Positions 1-5,595 are shown, numbered from the stretch's first letter. The stretch: 5,657 nt of DNA from Acidobacteriota bacterium (GCA_003533545.1 DQEK01000070.1:1-5657), one strand, 5' to 3'. Notes: generated by a model from the letters alone, not told the origin. Translations and numbers: made by a program.

Positions 1-410
1 AAGCGGTCTAGGCGTTCCGTCACCGTGCCGAGCTCGATGCCGTAGGCGTCCGATTCTTCGAGGTTCCAGCCAGCACCCAGGCCGAGATCGAGACGGCCGT
101 CGGAAATGATGTCAAGCGTTGTGGCCATTTTCGCGGTAACGGCCGGGTGTCGGAAGTGCATGGCGTTAACCATGCTCCCGATTCGAATCCGAGACGTTGC
201 CTGGGCAAGCGCGGCGAGCATCGTCCAGCTTTCAAGGCAGGGGCCGTGCGAGTCTCCGCTCCCCGGGTACATGTCGCCGCCCAGCGAGTAAAAGTGGTCG
301 AAGTTCCAAGCTTGGGCGTATGCCTCGCACTCGTCGGTGGCTCGCCAAACATCGAGGAACTCCTGCCATGTTGCATGGTGGGGTGGAGTCTTGACTGCGT
401 ACTCGACCAT
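1..410 (-). CDS. Luciferase-like (LLM class) flavin/F420-dependent oxidoreductase, N-terminal part, truncated by the window edge
   Basis: The reading frame is open from an ATG at 410 down to base 1, giving 136 complete codons and no stop; the rest of the gene lies to the left. Family members are usually about 290-330 residues, so less than half is present. Visible features are an early WNFDHFYSLGGD stretch (residues 35-46, the usual 'FDHF' segment), SRIRIGSMV (73-81) and HPAVTAKMATTLD (88-100). The strongest signal is SDGRLDLGLGAGWNLEE followed by AYGIELG (103-128), the hallmark glycine-rich segment of LLM-class F420-dependent oxidoreductases and FMN monooxygenases. These enzymes are cytoplasmic TIM barrels that reduce or mono-oxygenate small organic substrates. 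The sequence does not settle FMN versus F420. The start is supported by GAAGGGA (424-418) seven bases upstream. The gene is divergent from the 2OG oxygenase and shares its upstream region. The family call is firm; the substrate is unknown. Confidence 0.9.
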   Translation of the reverse strand, partial: MVEYAVKTPPHHATWQEFLDVWRATDECEAYAQAWNFDHFYSLGGDMYPGSGDSHGPCLESWTMLAALAQATSRIRIGSMVNAMHFRHPAVTAKMATTLDIISDGRLDLGLGAGWNLEESDAYGIELGTVTERLDR

Positions 411-446
411 GATGTAGTCCCTTCGACTCCCCCGGACGATGAAGGC

Positions 447-499
447 GCTAGATTGTCAACTAGTTTTCTGATTGAAAACTTTAGTTGTTATATACTAGC
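447..499. promoter_or_regulatory. Long imperfect inverted repeat forming a mirrored divergent promoter region
   Basis: The left arm, read on the minus strand (468 to 447), is GAAAACT-AGTTG-ACAAT-CTAGC. The right arm, read on the plus strand (474 to 499), is GAAAACT-TT-AGTTG-TTATATA-CTAGC. They are separated by TGATT (469-473). Apart from small insertions the arms match, so the LLM gene and the 2OG oxygenase gene begin behind near-identical upstream sequence. Each arm carries a TGn extended -10-like element: TG-A-CAATCT on the minus strand (458-450) and TG-T-TATATA or the overlapping TATACT on the plus strand (486-496). This AT-rich patch stands out against high-GC surroundings. A dimeric regulator binding the dyad would cover both promoters. 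Symmetry and composition are seen directly; the promoter and operator roles are inferred. Confidence 0.6.
486..496 (+). promoter_or_regulatory. Putative extended -10 promoter element for the 2OG oxygenase operon
   Basis: TG-T-TATATA (486-494) overlaps TATACT (491-496), both close to the sigma-70-type -10 consensus TATAAT. A TTGAAA at 472-477 is only 13-bp spaced from TATACT, too short for a normal -35, so the extended TG may compensate. The implied start site near 503 leaves a leader of about 40 nt before the GTG at 547. This is prediction only. Confidence 0.4.
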
Positions 500-533
500 A
501 TACTCAGTGGGCACACCAGCCTGCAAGAGCAAG

Positions 534-540
534 AGGAGGT
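534..540 (+). promoter_or_regulatory. Strong Shine-Dalgarno deciding the GTG start of the 2OG oxygenase
   Basis: AGGAGGT lies exactly six bases before the GTG at 547. It is a near-perfect anti-16S match and by far the strongest ribosome binding site in the window. It fixes the start at a GTG codon rather than at a downstream ATG. Confidence 0.8.
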
Positions 541-546
541 CACTCA

Positions 547-1350
547 GTGGACGAAGCCTGGTCACCGGTCGTCTTGGCCGAATCCTCATCGTCGACCGAA
601 ACGCTTCTCGAAGACCTCTGGACAGGAGCTATCCCCTACGCGGTCTTCCCCGGCTTTCTCGACAAGTCGGAGTGCTCCGGAGTGATCGAGGCTCTCAAGA
701 CGGCACCAATGACCACGTTCAAGTCTGGAGACGCTCTCGTGTCAACGCTCGGGGTATATCTGCCCGACGCCGTGAGCGACCCAGATGCCTACTTTGCCCG
801 AGCCGCTGAACTGGAGCCAGCCATCGCGTCCCTTCTCGAGCGTGGCCAGGGCGATGTGCGAGACCGGATCCGCCTCATGTTCGCGTCGCACCTGAAGCGA
901 CCCGTAGTTGCTGCGACGGGACCGGAGGGCCAGGAGTACGGACAGGGGAGCCTCCGCGTGCATGGGAGCGGTGCAGGGGCCTCTGTTCACCGCGACGTCG
1001 TATCGGTGGATGCCGCCGGGTGGAACGTGGCCGAAATGGATGCGCAGTTTTCCGCCGTACTGATGCTTCAACCCCCCGAAGCCGGTGGAGAACTGACTGT
1101 GTACCGACAGAGGTGGCGGCCCGAGGACGATACCGAGTTCAAGAACAAGGGTGCGAAGGGCTGGGACCCGCGAGTTGTAGAAGGGGCGCAGGTCGCTACC
1201 TACGCCGCCGCGGCAGGAGACTTATACGTTTTCAATCCGACGCAGTATCACGAGGTACCCCTGACATCAGGGGAGTCTGATCGCGTCAGCATGCAGTTCT
1301 TCATGGCATTCGACTTCGAAGGTGACGGTCCGGTCGTGACATTTTCTTGA
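547..1350 (+). CDS. 2-oxoglutarate/Fe(II)-dependent oxygenase family protein
   Basis: This 267-residue cytoplasmic protein has the 2OG-Fe(II) double-stranded beta-helix signature. It shows a VHRDVV motif with the HxD pair H148 and D150, a distal histidine in TQYHEV (H235), and R246 in SDRVSMQFF eleven residues later, the usual position for the arginine that binds the 2-oxoglutarate carboxylate. PEAGGELTVY (178-186) and AAAGDLYVFN (221-230) are the usual strands flanking the iron site. The aspartate in HxD argues against a halogenase, where it is Ala or Gly. The N-terminal segment IPYAVFPGFLDKSECSGVI (29-47) is the common lead-in of prolyl-hydroxylase-like members. Such enzymes couple decarboxylation of 2-oxoglutarate to succinate with hydroxylation, desaturation or dealkylation of a substrate. 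The start is GTG behind a strong AGGAGGT. It heads an operon with the overlapping amidohydrolase, so its product may feed that enzyme. The substrate is unknown. Confidence 0.85.
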   Translation: MDEAWSPVVLAESSSSTETLLEDLWTGAIPYAVFPGFLDKSECSGVIEALKTAPMTTFKSGDALVSTLGVYLPDAVSDPDAYFARAAELEPAIASLLERGQGDVRDRIRLMFASHLKRPVVAATGPEGQEYGQGSLRVHGSGAGASVHRDVVSVDAAGWNVAEMDAQFSAVLMLQPPEAGGELTVYRQRWRPEDDTEFKNKGAKGWDPRVVEGAQVATYAAAAGDLYVFNPTQYHEVPLTSGESDRVSMQFFMAFDFEGDGPVVTFS

Positions 1351-2585
1351 GGGCGGATCGGCTACTCCGCGACGGCCGACTGCCTGACGGACGCCGTGTC
1401 GACGTCGAGATCATCGACGGTTTGATCAGCGCGGTACGTGACTCGTCGACACCGTTTGGCGACGGCACTCCAGTCGACGAACTGAAAGGTTGGCTAATCC
1501 TTCCTGCGTTGGCCGAACCCCACGCCCATCTCGACAAAGCTCTGACCGCGGAGATGGTCCCGAACCTCGACGGCGATCTCGACGGGGGCTACGAGGCATG
1601 GACCACCGCGGTTCGGGCCGGGAAGTTCACCCACGAGGGCATGGTCGCGAGAGCCATCCAAGCCATCGATCTTCTGCTGGTCCACGGTGTCACCGCTGTC
1701 CGCAGTCACGTGAATGTCGGTGGTGACTCCGGTGCCAAGAATGTGGTGGCAATGCAGGAGGCCAAGTCACACTTCACGGGACTGGTCGACATCCAACTAG
1801 TTGCGCTCACCATCACTCCACTGGCCGGCCCCGAGGGTGCCGACAATCGAGCCGCATTGGCGGACGCAATCGAGGCCGGTGTCGATCTGGTCGGCGGAGC
1901 TCCCAACTTCGATACCGACCCCGCCGGCTTTATAAAGACCGCCTTAGACGCTGCAACTGATGCTGGCCTCGGCATCGATCTCCACGTAGACGAGACGCTC
2001 GACCCCTCATCACTCGACGTTCGCGAACTCGCTCGCCAGGTTCAGGACCGCGGTTTTGAACACCAGGTGGCAGCCAGTCACTGCGTGAGCCTCGGAATGC
2101 AGACCCCCAAGGTCCAGGCTGAGGTGGCTAGGGAGATCGCTAAGGCAGGCATCGCTGTCTTCCCGCTACCCCAGACCAACCTATTTCTCCAAGGCCGCGA
2201 GCTCTCGTCAGCCATTCCCCGCGGCCTTACTGCGATTCGTGCCCTCCAAGACGCCGGGGTGCTAGTTGCGGCGGGCGCCGACAACGTCCAGGACATCTAT
2301 AACCAGGTGGGCCGAAGCGACCCATTGGAAACCGCTGCCCTGTTGGTCATGGCAGGCCATCAGCTTGCAGACGATGCCTATGGGATGGTGAGCAACGACG
2401 CCCGCGACGGCCTTGGCCTCGGCCGAGTTGAACTCATCCCAGGAGCTCCGGCTGACCTGTTGGTGATCAACGCCGTATCTCCACGAGAGGCGATTGCTGA
2501 TGCCCCGATGTCACGCCGCGTCTACCACCGAGGCGAACTCGTTGCGTCAGCCGATCAATGGACCCAGATACACCGGGCCGTCTAA
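1347..2585 (+). CDS. Cytosine-deaminase-like (CodA-type) metal-dependent amidohydrolase
   Basis: This 412-residue amidohydrolase-superfamily TIM barrel has a length and layout like E. coli cytosine deaminase. The metal site is complete: H59 and H61 in EPHAHLDKAL, H213 with catalytic-type E216 in HVDET, H245 in ASHCVSLG and D312 in GADNVQDIY. QTNLFLQGR (276-284) and PLETAALLVMAGH (326-338) are further family landmarks, and the C-terminal GAPADLLVINA (366-376) closes the small beta-sandwich. Against CodA, as I recall it, the cytosine-contacting FPQ (154-156) is replaced by LTI and the tryptophan after the DDV motif by tyrosine (Y318). A substrate other than cytosine is therefore likely, for example another cyclic amidine, creatinine-like or azaheterocyclic compound. 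The start is TTG at 1347, overlapping the upstream TGA stop (TTGA) with no clear Shine-Dalgarno, implying translational coupling. The N-terminus MRADRLLRDGRLPDG matches the usual family start. Confidence 0.88.
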   Translation: MRADRLLRDGRLPDGRRVDVEIIDGLISAVRDSSTPFGDGTPVDELKGWLILPALAEPHAHLDKALTAEMVPNLDGDLDGGYEAWTTAVRAGKFTHEGMVARAIQAIDLLLVHGVTAVRSHVNVGGDSGAKNVVAMQEAKSHFTGLVDIQLVALTITPLAGPEGADNRAALADAIEAGVDLVGGAPNFDTDPAGFIKTALDAATDAGLGIDLHVDETLDPSSLDVRELARQVQDRGFEHQVAASHCVSLGMQTPKVQAEVAREIAKAGIAVFPLPQTNLFLQGRELSSAIPRGLTAIRALQDAGVLVAAGADNVQDIYNQVGRSDPLETAALLVMAGHQLADDAYGMVSNDARDGLGLGRVELIPGAPADLLVINAVSPREAIADAPMSRRVYHRGELVASADQWTQIHRAV

Positions 2586-2599
2586 TCGATCAGATCGAT
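2585..2599. repeat. Perfect 15-bp palindrome at the convergent gene junction
   Basis: ATCGATC-A-GATCGAT has 7-bp perfect arms around a single A. It fills almost the whole 15-bp gap between the stop codons of the amidohydrolase (plus) and the acyl-CoA-dehydrogenase-like gene (minus). A one-base loop and no T-tract on either strand make it a poor intrinsic terminator. It could be a protein site, or chance, since it is built from GATC repeats. Seen directly; function unknown. Confidence 0.5.
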
Positions 2600-2600
2600 A

Positions 2601-3452
2601 TCAGTGCGGGATGTTGACGTCGACGTCTCTTGAATACATAGCCACGATCTTCTGATCGGTCTCCCATTCACCCGCAGCGTTGGCCCGATTCCCTGCAAGC
2701 CGAGCGAGAAGGTCCAGGACTAGCGCATCGACGTCTCCCAGTCGGACCTCGTCAACCTCACCGGCCCGCAGAGAGGAAAGAGCCTCGTCAACCGCGTCCA
2801 GACAATCGTGACAATGGGAGACAACGTCGGACTCGCACATACCGCTCAGCGCGAAACCGCAAAAGGCCGCATAGACGTACAGGGGCTCCACGAACTTAAG
2901 CATCTCGATGCCGTCACCATCAACGACGTCGGCCCCAGTCACCGGCGTTTCTTCGAAGTGGGCGCGTCCCTGACTTAGGCCGGCCAAGAAGTCCCGAGGT
3001 TTCAGATCGATAGTTACGCCGCGGCGTTCACGCTCGATGAGAAAGTACGTTGCCCCCGGACCTGTTCCAACTCTGACTACGAGTTGCTCCATGCCCCTAG
3101 CCGCGCCAATCCATGCTTTATTCCCGGAAAGAGTTCCAGAAGACGGCTCACCGGTAAGACGGACGCCAGGAAGCGGTGGGTCGCCCTCCCGATCCTCCGT
3201 TGCTGCATAGGAAACCCACGACCGGAGTGCCGCTGATGAAAACACATGTCGACATGCAGCTTGGTAACCAGCAACGAACACCCAAGCCATTCGGTCCGCG
3301 ATGAGACCGCCGGCGATGGCCATAGCCAATGGATCTGAGTCCAGCGGAACTACACGTTCATTCCATGCGTCTCGGTAAGCCGCTTCCGACGCCGACTCGA
3401 TTCGCTTGAGACCAGTGGCAACGAGGGTCTCGTAGACCTTGTTGTAAGTCAT
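2601..3452 (-). CDS. Short acyl-CoA-dehydrogenase-like protein (middle-domain homologue)
   Basis: This 283-residue protein is clearly shorter than canonical acyl-CoA dehydrogenases (about 380 residues). DPLAMAIAGGLIADRMAW (40-57) with VAGYQAACR (60-68) is a typical segment of ACAD-like paralogues. LSGNKAWIGAARGMEQLVVRV (108-128) followed by YFLIERERRGVTI (136-148) and PRDFLAGLSQGRAHFEETPV (152-171) is the ACAD middle beta-domain that packs on FAD in true dehydrogenases. The C-terminal helical part is short and ends in EWETDQKIVAMYSRDV (262-277). I cannot identify a convincing catalytic glutamate, so it may be a minimal dehydrogenase, a flavin monooxygenase relative, or a non-catalytic partner subunit. 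The ATG at 3452 has GGGAGGA ten bases upstream, and no alternative start precedes the in-frame stop at 3479-3477. It lies 54 bp after the FAD oxidoreductase gene on the same strand, probably in one operon. Family call moderate; exact role unknown. Confidence 0.72.
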   Translation of the reverse strand: MTYNKVYETLVATGLKRIESASEAAYRDAWNERVVPLDSDPLAMAIAGGLIADRMAWVFVAGYQAACRHVFSSAALRSWVSYAATEDREGDPPLPGVRLTGEPSSGTLSGNKAWIGAARGMEQLVVRVGTGPGATYFLIERERRGVTIDLKPRDFLAGLSQGRAHFEETPVTGADVVDGDGIEMLKFVEPLYVYAAFCGFALSGMCESDVVSHCHDCLDAVDEALSSLRAGEVDEVRLGDVDALVLDLLARLAGNRANAAGEWETDQKIVAMYSRDVDVNIPH

Positions 3453-3479
3453 GACTTGCCAGTCCTCCCGGCTACCTCA

Positions 3480-3502
3480 AGTGATCGCAAAGGGTGATCA
3501 CT
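3480..3502 (-). promoter_or_regulatory. Inverted repeat in the gap between the FAD oxidoreductase and ACAD-like genes
   Basis: AGTGATC (3480-3486) and GATCACT (3496-3502) form 7-bp perfect arms around a 9-base loop, five bases past the TAA stop of the FAD gene. GTGATC also occurs twice in direct orientation, and GTGATCAC (3494-3501) is itself an 8-bp palindrome. On the minus strand no U-tract follows, so this is not a classic terminator. An mRNA processing or stability hairpin, partial attenuation, or an operator are possible. Confidence 0.35.
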
Positions 3503-3506
3503 CTCA

Positions 3507-5132
3507 TTACCGATTTTGGAGTTGCGCTCGCCGCCGCTTCAGCGATCTGATTCGACGGCCAACCGGGCCTCTCAGGTCACGTGTTACAACGTCCGCCGTA
3601 TTACGACCCGGCGCCCCCATAACCCCTGATCCAGGGAACGTCGCCGCACCCGAAAGGTAGAGACCAGGGATCGGGGTGCGGTAGCGCGTCGTCTCCCGTG
3701 GTCGGCCGAGGAACGTATCCAAGGGTGCACCGACATACGAGGGGGTCGAACCGAGGTGCAGGGATAACTCCTCTTCGTACCGGTCCGGCGTCATCGCCCG
3801 CCACGACTCCACCAGATCCAAAGCGCCGGGTTCCATGAGCCCGGCCCAAAGCTCGAGCCACCGCTCCGGTTCCTTAGAGTCTGACCAACCACCCGGCAGG
3901 GAATACGGAGTGAAAAATATCTCTAGGCTTAGGACGTGACGGCCGTCGCCGGGGCTCATCTCCGGATCGAGCACAGATGGATAACTAATTGCCAGCGTCG
4001 GCTTCTCGGACACCTGTCCCTCCTCGCGAAGACGGTTGGCGGTCGCCAACTCATCGGGCCGAAGAGAGACGGTCATGGGCGGGTTGAGGACGTCAAGACC
4101 CGGGTGGCGAGACTCAATCTGGTCTGCTCCCTTGAACCGTGGCAGGCCAGTCAGGACAGCGTCGAGTTTCGACGCTGACCCTTCGTCGATGTATCGGTTA
4201 TGCCAGCGCCTGACCATTCGGCGAGCCGCTGGCGGCGGCTTGTCGATCCAGTCCACGAAAACACGGTGTGGGTCGCAGCAGGTCACCACCACATTAGAAG
4301 CAAGTTCCGTCCCATCCGAGAGCCGCACACCCTTGATGCTTCCACCGCTAATGATCAAGTGATCGACTCGACTGTCGCATCGGACACGACCACCTGCGAT
4401 TTCGAAAGCAGCTCGAATCGCGTTGCCCAGCGCCCCGCTACCGCCGCGAGGCCGGCCTTGCTGCATTAGGTGATGGGACGCGAAGTTGAGGGCCGCCATC
4501 CCGGTGCCCGGCATATCGGGCCCAAGACCCCAGGCGGTTGGTGCGTGGGAGATCGAAGGCATCGAGACTCGCCAGTCGTCGAAGTAGTCGGCCATGACGT
4601 CATTGGCGGTGCGCTTGTCCCAGTTCAGGAGACGGGCTGTAGCCCGGCCCCGTCTTCCGGCGGTGGCGGCGAACCGGCGTAGTGACGGAGGGGTGCGGGC
4701 CATCTCAAGCGCCAATTCAGCAACTGGCATGGCATCGGCCAAATAGCGCCGATAACCATCAACCTGGTTCGGGTAGCTGGCCGCCAAGCTCTCGATGGTC
4801 TGCTCGGGGTCATGGAAGTGGACCCACGGTTCGGTGTCGTCGTAGAACACATTGACGGAGTTGGCATCGGCCTCGAGATAGCGAAGACCGTGGGCGGTGA
4901 GGTCAAGGTCGTCAATCACGTCCATCGCCCGGATAACAGAGTGCTCGGAGGCGCCGATGTTGAAGTTCGCGCCCAGAGCCGACACGGTGGATGTGCACCC
5001 ACCCACCGTGGACCGTGACTCCAGCACTAGTGTGTCGAACCCGGATCGGGCGAGATACGACGCGCAAATCAGGCCGTTATGGCCTGCGCCGACGACGATT
5101 ACATCTGCATCAGTCACCGGGTCTCTGTCCAT
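3507..5132 (-). CDS. FAD-dependent oxidoreductase of the phytoene desaturase (CrtI)/PYROXD2-like family
   Basis: This 541-residue protein has the usual length for the family. The N-terminal Rossmann dinucleotide-binding motif VIVVGAGHNGLICASYLARSG (11-31) contains GxGxxG (15-20). E38 in TLVLESR is the expected acidic residue that binds the FAD ribose, and VGGCTST (43-49) completes the flavin site. RPRGGSGALGNAI (227-239) is the conserved mid-segment. The C-terminal FAD-contacting block is IPGLYLSGAATFPGSGVMGAPGRNTADVV (488-516), ending in a basic tail. CrtI relatives dehydrogenate or isomerise hydrophobic substrates; many actinobacterial members are not carotenoid enzymes. No carotenoid genes (crtB, crtE) are near, so a redox step on the cluster's own substrate is more likely. 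No signal peptide or membrane helix is evident. The ATG at 5132 has only a weak Shine-Dalgarno; a GTG at residue 6 is an alternative start. It heads the minus-strand operon with the ACAD-like gene. Confidence 0.85.
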   Translation of the reverse strand: MDRDPVTDADVIVVGAGHNGLICASYLARSGFDTLVLESRSTVGGCTSTVSALGANFNIGASEHSVIRAMDVIDDLDLTAHGLRYLEADANSVNVFYDDTEPWVHFHDPEQTIESLAASYPNQVDGYRRYLADAMPVAELALEMARTPPSLRRFAATAGRRGRATARLLNWDKRTANDVMADYFDDWRVSMPSISHAPTAWGLGPDMPGTGMAALNFASHHLMQQGRPRGGSGALGNAIRAAFEIAGGRVRCDSRVDHLIISGGSIKGVRLSDGTELASNVVVTCCDPHRVFVDWIDKPPPAARRMVRRWHNRYIDEGSASKLDAVLTGLPRFKGADQIESRHPGLDVLNPPMTVSLRPDELATANRLREEGQVSEKPTLAISYPSVLDPEMSPGDGRHVLSLEIFFTPYSLPGGWSDSKEPERWLELWAGLMEPGALDLVESWRAMTPDRYEEELSLHLGSTPSYVGAPLDTFLGRPRETTRYRTPIPGLYLSGAATFPGSGVMGAPGRNTADVVTRDLRGPVGRRIRSLKRRRAQLQNR

Positions 5133-5145
5133 TTCTTGAGGCCGG

Positions 5146-5170
5146 ATTCGGCATGGTCACCATGCCAAAT
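5146..5170. promoter_or_regulatory. Near-perfect 25-bp palindrome, candidate repressor operator
   Basis: GGCATGGT-C-ACCATGCC (5150-5166) is a perfect 17-bp palindrome. After one mismatch the symmetry continues three more bases on each side, so 11 of 12 arm positions match over 25 bp. It sits 14-38 bp upstream of the FAD oxidoreductase ATG, where a promoter start site would be expected, and 66-90 bp upstream of the VOC start. The TGGT-n-ACCA core resembles operators of GntR/FadR-type repressors, though other families also use such dyads. Symmetry is observed; binding by a regulator is inferred. Confidence 0.6.
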
Positions 5171-5209
5171 AAACTAGTGTTGACCAAGCAAAGTGAGCAA
5201 CTAGCAAAC
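5171..5209. promoter_or_regulatory. Paired AACTAG elements in the divergent FAD/VOC promoter region
   Basis: AAACTAGTGTTGACC (5171-5185) and GCAACTAGCAAAC (5197-5209) lie in the AT-rich gap between divergent genes. The first resembles the minus-strand sequence AAACTAGTTGACA at 466-454 upstream of the LLM gene, except for an inserted GT. TTGACC (5180-5185) could be a -35 for the VOC operon, but no good -10 follows. On the minus strand TTGCTC (5200-5195) with TAGTTT (5176-5171) at 18-bp spacing is a weak promoter candidate for the FAD gene. Shared motif seen; function inferred. Confidence 0.4.
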
Positions 5210-5235
5210 ATTTGCGTTCATGCTACCGTCACGAG

Positions 5236-5595
5236 ATGGACAACCTCAGGGTCGTTTTCCAAACTGACCGCTACGACGAAAGTGTGGCCTTTTATTCCGG
5301 CGTACTGGGACTCGACATAGCCGACTCGTGGGGCGAAGACGGCTGTCGAGGATGTCTATTCGCCTGGGCGGGGACACTCGTCGAGTTCTTCGAAGGGGAC
5401 TGGGTCGAATCCGGTACCCAACTCGCGATGGAGGTCATCGACGCCGATGCGGAGCACGCTCGACTGGTGGCCGCAGGTGCTGATCCGCAAGACCCAGCCG
5501 ACATGCCCTGGGGTCATCGCAGCGTGTTTATCATCGACCCCCACGGCAACGAACTCAACTTCTTCCAGATCCTGCCGAAGTCGCCAGACTCATGA
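5236..5595 (+). CDS. Small VOC (glyoxalase/bleomycin-resistance/dioxygenase fold) protein
   Basis: This 119-residue single-domain VOC protein has two beta-alpha-beta-beta-beta modules. The first is RVVFQTDRYDESVAFYSGVLGL (5-26), with the classic 'FY...LGL' turn. The second is LAMEVIDADAEHARLVAAGA (63-82), leading to GHRSVFIIDPHGNELNFFQ (93-111), the conserved C-terminal signature with E106. E50 and E106 sit at usual metal-ligand positions, but the histidines normally found in the first strand of each module are absent, so a glyoxalase-I-type metal site is doubtful. The fold also serves as a ligand-sequestering resistance protein, isomerase or ring-cleaving oxygenase. The ATG at 5236 is preferred: the protein then starts directly at the first strand. 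A TTG at 5212 would add eight poorly fitting residues. Shine-Dalgarno is weak. It overlaps the next gene by 4 bp (ATGA), indicating an operon and possibly a shared substrate. Confidence 0.85.
   Translation: MDNLRVVFQTDRYDESVAFYSGVLGLDIADSWGEDGCRGCLFAWAGTLVEFFEGDWVESGTQLAMEVIDADAEHARLVAAGADPQDPADMPWGHRSVFIIDPHGNELNFFQILPKSPDS

Noticed and set aside
20..376. Minus-strand open frame of 118 codons at the left edge
   Set aside because: It is an out-of-frame shadow of the LLM gene on the same strand. The real frame gives the LGLGAGWN signature; this one gives low-complexity Thr/Arg/Pro sequence.
472..496. TTGAAA and TATACT read as a standard -35/-10 pair
   Set aside because: The spacer is only 13 bp, too short for a normal sigma-70-type promoter. 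An extended -10 without a good -35 is the better reading.
147..809. Long plus-strand open frame of 220 codons crossing the left divergent gap
   Set aside because: It runs antisense to the LLM gene, through the AT-rich promoter and into the 2OG oxygenase in another frame. Its translation is arginine- and serine-rich with no family motif, whereas both overlapped genes have clear motifs.
742..1071. Minus-strand open frame antisense to the 2OG oxygenase
   Set aside because: It has no ribosome binding site or recognisable domain, and lies wholly within a well-supported gene in a high-GC genome where such shadows are common.
4036..4469. Overlapping plus-strand open frames antisense to the FAD oxidoreductase
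   Set aside because: They are compositional shadows with no motifs, and they lie over the middle of an intact 541-residue gene.
5212..5235. TTG at 5212 as the start of the VOC protein
   Set aside because: The extra residues RSCYRHE precede the first beta-strand and fit no family pattern. The ATG at 5236 gives the usual start.
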